Of a stretch of 7,875 nt of DNA, positions 5,757-7,875 are shown in pieces; position 1 is the stretch's first letter; every line of letters begins with the position of its first letter. The notes beneath the pieces were generated by a model that had not been told where the DNA came from, ran no database searches, and saw nothing but the letters and a program-made list of their open reading frames with translations. This DNA comes from an uncultured Candidatus Saccharibacteria bacterium (GTDB lineage Bacteria > Patescibacteriota > Saccharimonadia > Saccharimonadales > UBA4665). Made by a program: the position numbers and the translations under genes. The DNA lies in assembly GCA_937988795.1 (NCBI GenBank), contig CALKHY010000076.1:1-7875 (forward strand). Reading direction: 5' to 3'.

Positions 5757-6842
5757 ATGGGGAACAACACCGCAAAACCAATCCATTTTTTTAGCGACAA
5801 GCCGGTCTTTGGATTGGATATTGGCCGCAGCTCAATCAAGGTGATGCAGCTTGATCATGCCGATATCGTGCCTGAAATAATCGGCTACGGCACGATAGAT
5901 TTTGACATGTCTGCGCTTGAGGATGGTGTAATTGTCAAGCCGGAGGTTTTGGCAAACGCTATGCATGACTTGTTCAGGAACCGCCTGCATGGTGAGATTA
6001 CAACCAGGCGTGCAGCTATGGCCTTGCCGGCGTACCGTACCTACACCAGGTCGCTACAGCTGCCCAAGCTGACACCCGAGGAGCTGCACGAGGCAGTACA
6101 GCTCGAGGTCGAACAGTATGTGCCCGTGGCGCTTGAGTCGCTGTATCTCGATTACGTCACAACCCCTGCTCCGGACAACAACCAGAACGTGTTTGTCGTT
6201 GCTGTGCCCAAGAAAATCGTGGACTCATATCTGTATTTCGCACACCGGCTCGGCATCGAACCGATACTCATCGAGCCTACTGTAACGGCCGGGGCGCGCT
6301 TTTTTGCGCGCGACAAGCACAGCGATATTGCAAGTGTGATCATCGACTTCGGATCGCTTACCGCCACCATTTCCATTATTGATAAGACAATCGTGGCAAC
6401 GAGCAGTGCGCCGGCCGGCGGCTTGGTGTTTACCAAAGCGATCAGCAAGGAGCTTGGCGTGAGCGAAGAAGAGGCTGGTACCATCAAGACCGATTTCGGT
6501 CTCGGTGTCAGCCAGTATCAGGAGCGGGTCCTGCGTGCGCTCGGGCCGGCGCTTGAAGGGATTGTTTCTGAAATCAAGCGCGTGATCCGTTACTATGACG
6601 AACACTACGGCGGCAGCGGCGGCACGGTTGGACAGGTTGTGACGCTAGGCGGCGGCGCGAATATGCCGGGCCTGAGCGATTACCTGACGAATGCACTTAA
6701 AGTACCGGTCCGGACGCACGATCACCCATGGTCTGTCTTTAAATACAGTACCGATATTAGTATTCCGGAGGAAGCTGATCGTCTGATGTATGCCACTGTT
6801 GCCGGACTGAGTTTGCTCAAAAGCAAGGAGGTGTTCGCATGA
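5757..6842 (+). CDS. pilM: Type IV pilus assembly protein PilM (actin-like ATPase)
   Basis: This cytoplasmic FtsA/actin-like protein binds ATP and the N-terminal tail of PilN to form the inner ring of the alignment complex. It is 361 residues from ATG 5757, a normal PilM length. The phosphate-1 motif FGLDIGRSSIK is at 18-28, the phosphate-2 motif IIDFGSLTAT at 195-204, and the adenosine motif TLGGGANMPGL at 296-306. The SHS2-like region includes the segment PEELHEAVQLEVEQYVP (107-123), characteristic of PilM. A TTG at 5748 could add three residues. GAAGGG sits only one base before ATG 5757, closer than ideal, so the start is slightly uncertain; a TAG at 5736-5738 rules out anything further upstream. 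The gene ends in an ATGA overlap with pilN. Confidence 0.95.
   Translation: MGNNTAKPIHFFSDKPVFGLDIGRSSIKVMQLDHADIVPEIIGYGTIDFDMSALEDGVIVKPEVLANAMHDLFRNRLHGEITTRRAAMALPAYRTYTRSLQLPKLTPEELHEAVQLEVEQYVPVALESLYLDYVTTPAPDNNQNVFVVAVPKKIVDSYLYFAHRLGIEPILIEPTVTAGARFFARDKHSDIASVIIDFGSLTATISIIDKTIVATSSAPAGGLVFTKAISKELGVSEEEAGTIKTDFGLGVSQYQERVLRALGPALEGIVSEIKRVIRYYDEHYGGSGGTVGQVVTLGGGANMPGLSDYLTNALKVPVRTHDHPWSVFKYSTDISIPEEADRLMYATVAGLSLLKSKEVFA
6825..6833 (+). promoter_or_regulatory. pilN ribosome binding site inside the pilM 3' end
   Basis: AAGGAGGTG is a near-complete Shine-Dalgarno sequence. It is encoded within the last codons of pilM, with GGAGG seven bases before ATG 6839. It fixes the pilN start and supports coupled translation. 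Confidence 0.85.
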
Positions 6843-7456
6843 TTAACCTCCTGCCGCCGGATCTGAAAACCGAATATCGCTACGCACGGAAGAACAGCCA
6901 GTTGTTGCGCGTGATCGCGGTATTCTTCTTTGGTTTCGTGAGTATGGCTGTTATCGCTGCCATCGGCGTACTCTATATTAACCAGGCAGCAAACAGCTAT
7001 GCGTCTGAAGCAGCGAGCCTGAAGGAGAGCCTCAAGCAACAGAAACAGGATGAGGTTAATGCCGAGGCCCAGGATATATCCAACAGCCTGAAGCTGGCTG
7101 TACAGGTATTGTCGCAACAGATTCTGTTTTCGAAGTTGCTAGAAGAACTGGCGCCGACCATCCCGAAGGATGTTGTCTTGACTGACATTGCAATCAGCGA
7201 GCTGCAGGGCGCGCTGGACATCTCTGCCAAAGCCGTAGACTACACAGCAGCAACGCAGCTGCAGGTCAACCTTTCCGACCCTAATAACAAGATATTTTCC
7301 AAGGCGGATATCGTCGGCATAGGATGCACCAGCAGCAACGAGACGACTGACGAACGCTATCCCTGTATTGTCAACATTCGCGCGCAGTTTGGTAACAGTA
7401 AGCGGTTCCTGTTTATAACTGACGATGACGAGAGCGGCCAGGAGGCGAACCGATGA
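6839..7456 (+). CDS. pilN: Type IV pilus assembly protein PilN
   Basis: This is a bitopic inner-membrane protein of the PilMNO alignment complex. Its 205 residues begin MINLLPP, the conserved PilN cytoplasmic tail that docks into PilM. A single membrane helix spans about 23-47. A helical, probably coiled-coil stretch follows (52-98), and then an outward-facing ferredoxin-like domain (about 105-190). C163 and C176 lie in a loop of that domain and could form a disulfide. The C-terminal tail is acidic. The gene overlaps pilM and pilO by ATGA at each end, so the three proteins are probably made in coupled fashion. The acidic tail and the Cys pair are not standard PilN features as I know them. Confidence 0.9.
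   Translation: MINLLPPDLKTEYRYARKNSQLLRVIAVFFFGFVSMAVIAAIGVLYINQAANSYASEAASLKESLKQQKQDEVNAEAQDISNSLKLAVQVLSQQILFSKLLEELAPTIPKDVVLTDIAISELQGALDISAKAVDYTAATQLQVNLSDPNNKIFSKADIVGIGCTSSNETTDERYPCIVNIRAQFGNSKRFLFITDDDESGQEANR
7440..7445 (+). promoter_or_regulatory. pilO ribosome binding site
   Basis: AGGAGG lies seven bases before ATG 7453, inside the 3' end of pilN. It decides the start of pilO at the ATGA overlap. Confidence 0.8.
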
Positions 7457-7875
7457 ACCTTGCAACGAAAAATCTATACTTCGGTTTAATCGGTGTTTGT
7501 GTGCTGATGTTCGTTGCGCTATTGGCTGGAGTATACGCTGCAGATAAGGTGCTCGCGCGCAAGGGCGAGGATGTCCGGACGGCAAAGCTGGAAGGCATGG
7601 TGCTGGAGGACGAGCAGCGGCGGCTCGCTAAGGCTAAGGCTGATATCGAAAAGTACCAATCACTGGCAGAAATTGCCAGGCACATTGTGCCACAGGATAA
7701 AGACCAGGCACAGACGGTACGCGAGATTGTTAAGCTGGCGAGCGAACACAACATCAAGCTAGCTTCCATTACGTTCCCGAGTTCATCGTTGGGCAGCAAG
7801 AACGCTGAACTTTCGCAGCTGACTGAGGTTAAAGACATCAAAGGTGTTTACAGTCTCGAAATTACCGTCCTTTCT
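7453..7875 (+). CDS. pilO: Type IV pilus assembly protein PilO, 3'-truncated by window edge
   Basis: The first 141 residues of a PilO-like protein are visible and the frame is open to the last base. It has a short cytoplasmic N-terminus (1-7), one membrane helix (about 8-30), a charged coiled-coil region (about 35-72), and the start of an outward-facing domain with the segment IVPQDKDQAQTVREIVKLA (78-96), of the kind seen in PilO-like proteins. Together with PilN it forms the membrane-spanning alignment complex. AGGAGG precedes the ATG at 7453, and that ATG overlaps the pilN stop. Assignment rests on topology and gene order more than on a strict motif. Downstream genes, possibly pilP-like or pilin genes, are outside the window. 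Confidence 0.85.
   Translation, partial: MNLATKNLYFGLIGVCVLMFVALLAGVYAADKVLARKGEDVRTAKLEGMVLEDEQRRLAKAKADIEKYQSLAEIARHIVPQDKDQAQTVREIVKLASEHNIKLASITFPSSSLGSKNAELSQLTEVKDIKGVYSLEITVLS

Noticed and set aside
1..7875. CRISPR array, insertion sequence or attachment site
   Set aside because: I saw no regularly spaced direct repeats, no transposase or integrase coding region and no terminal inverted repeats.

Overview
The window is a type IV pilus (T4P) locus. It most likely comes from a Candidatus Saccharibacteria (TM7) or related Patescibacteria/CPR genome. The family-level calls rest on motifs visible in the sequence. The lineage call is inference: it rests on the pilin style (R-A-R-D-T-x-R-Q-x-D-I-K followed by Y-Y-x-D-N-G-x-Y-P), on the pilB-pilC / pilM-pilN-pilO content, and on the compact ATGA-overlapped layout. 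UGA is used as a stop in at least four genes here, which argues against the UGA=Gly code of Gracilibacteria/Absconditabacteria. Base composition is near balanced by eye and no gene looks foreign to its neighbours.

Layout. (1) Positions 1-2207, plus strand: the 3' part of the assembly ATPase gene pilB, then the inner-membrane platform gene pilC. (2) Positions 2208-2838, plus strand: a near-consensus promoter, a potentially folded leader, the major-pilin-like gene pilA, and a strong intrinsic terminator, so pilA looks like its own transcription unit. (3) Positions 2839-3188: about 350 bases with no convincing gene. (4) Positions 5666-3189, minus strand: a three-gene cluster joined by 4- and 8-base overlaps, in the order PilV/GspI-like, PilW/GspJ-like, PilX/GspK-like. 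The last protein is 477 residues and carries a period-6 beta-helix (bactofilin-like) region and eight cysteines. (5) Positions 5667-5756: a 90-bp divergent control region with a -10 element on each strand. (6) Positions 5757-7875, plus strand: pilM, pilN and the start of pilO, joined by ATGA overlaps with strong Shine-Dalgarno sites.

How it works together (family knowledge plus inference): PilB powers pilin polymerisation through PilC. PilM (cytoplasmic, actin-like) binds the N-terminus of PilN, and PilN/PilO form the inner-membrane alignment complex. PilA forms the fibre. The V-W-X minor pilins would prime and cap it, by analogy with the GspI-J-K tip complex. The main novelty candidate is the PilX-like protein: its large beta-helix, cysteine-rich ectodomain could act as a tip adhesin in place of PilY1, for which no gene is seen here. 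No pilT, pilD or pilY1 is visible, but the window is cut at both ends, so their absence from the genome cannot be inferred.
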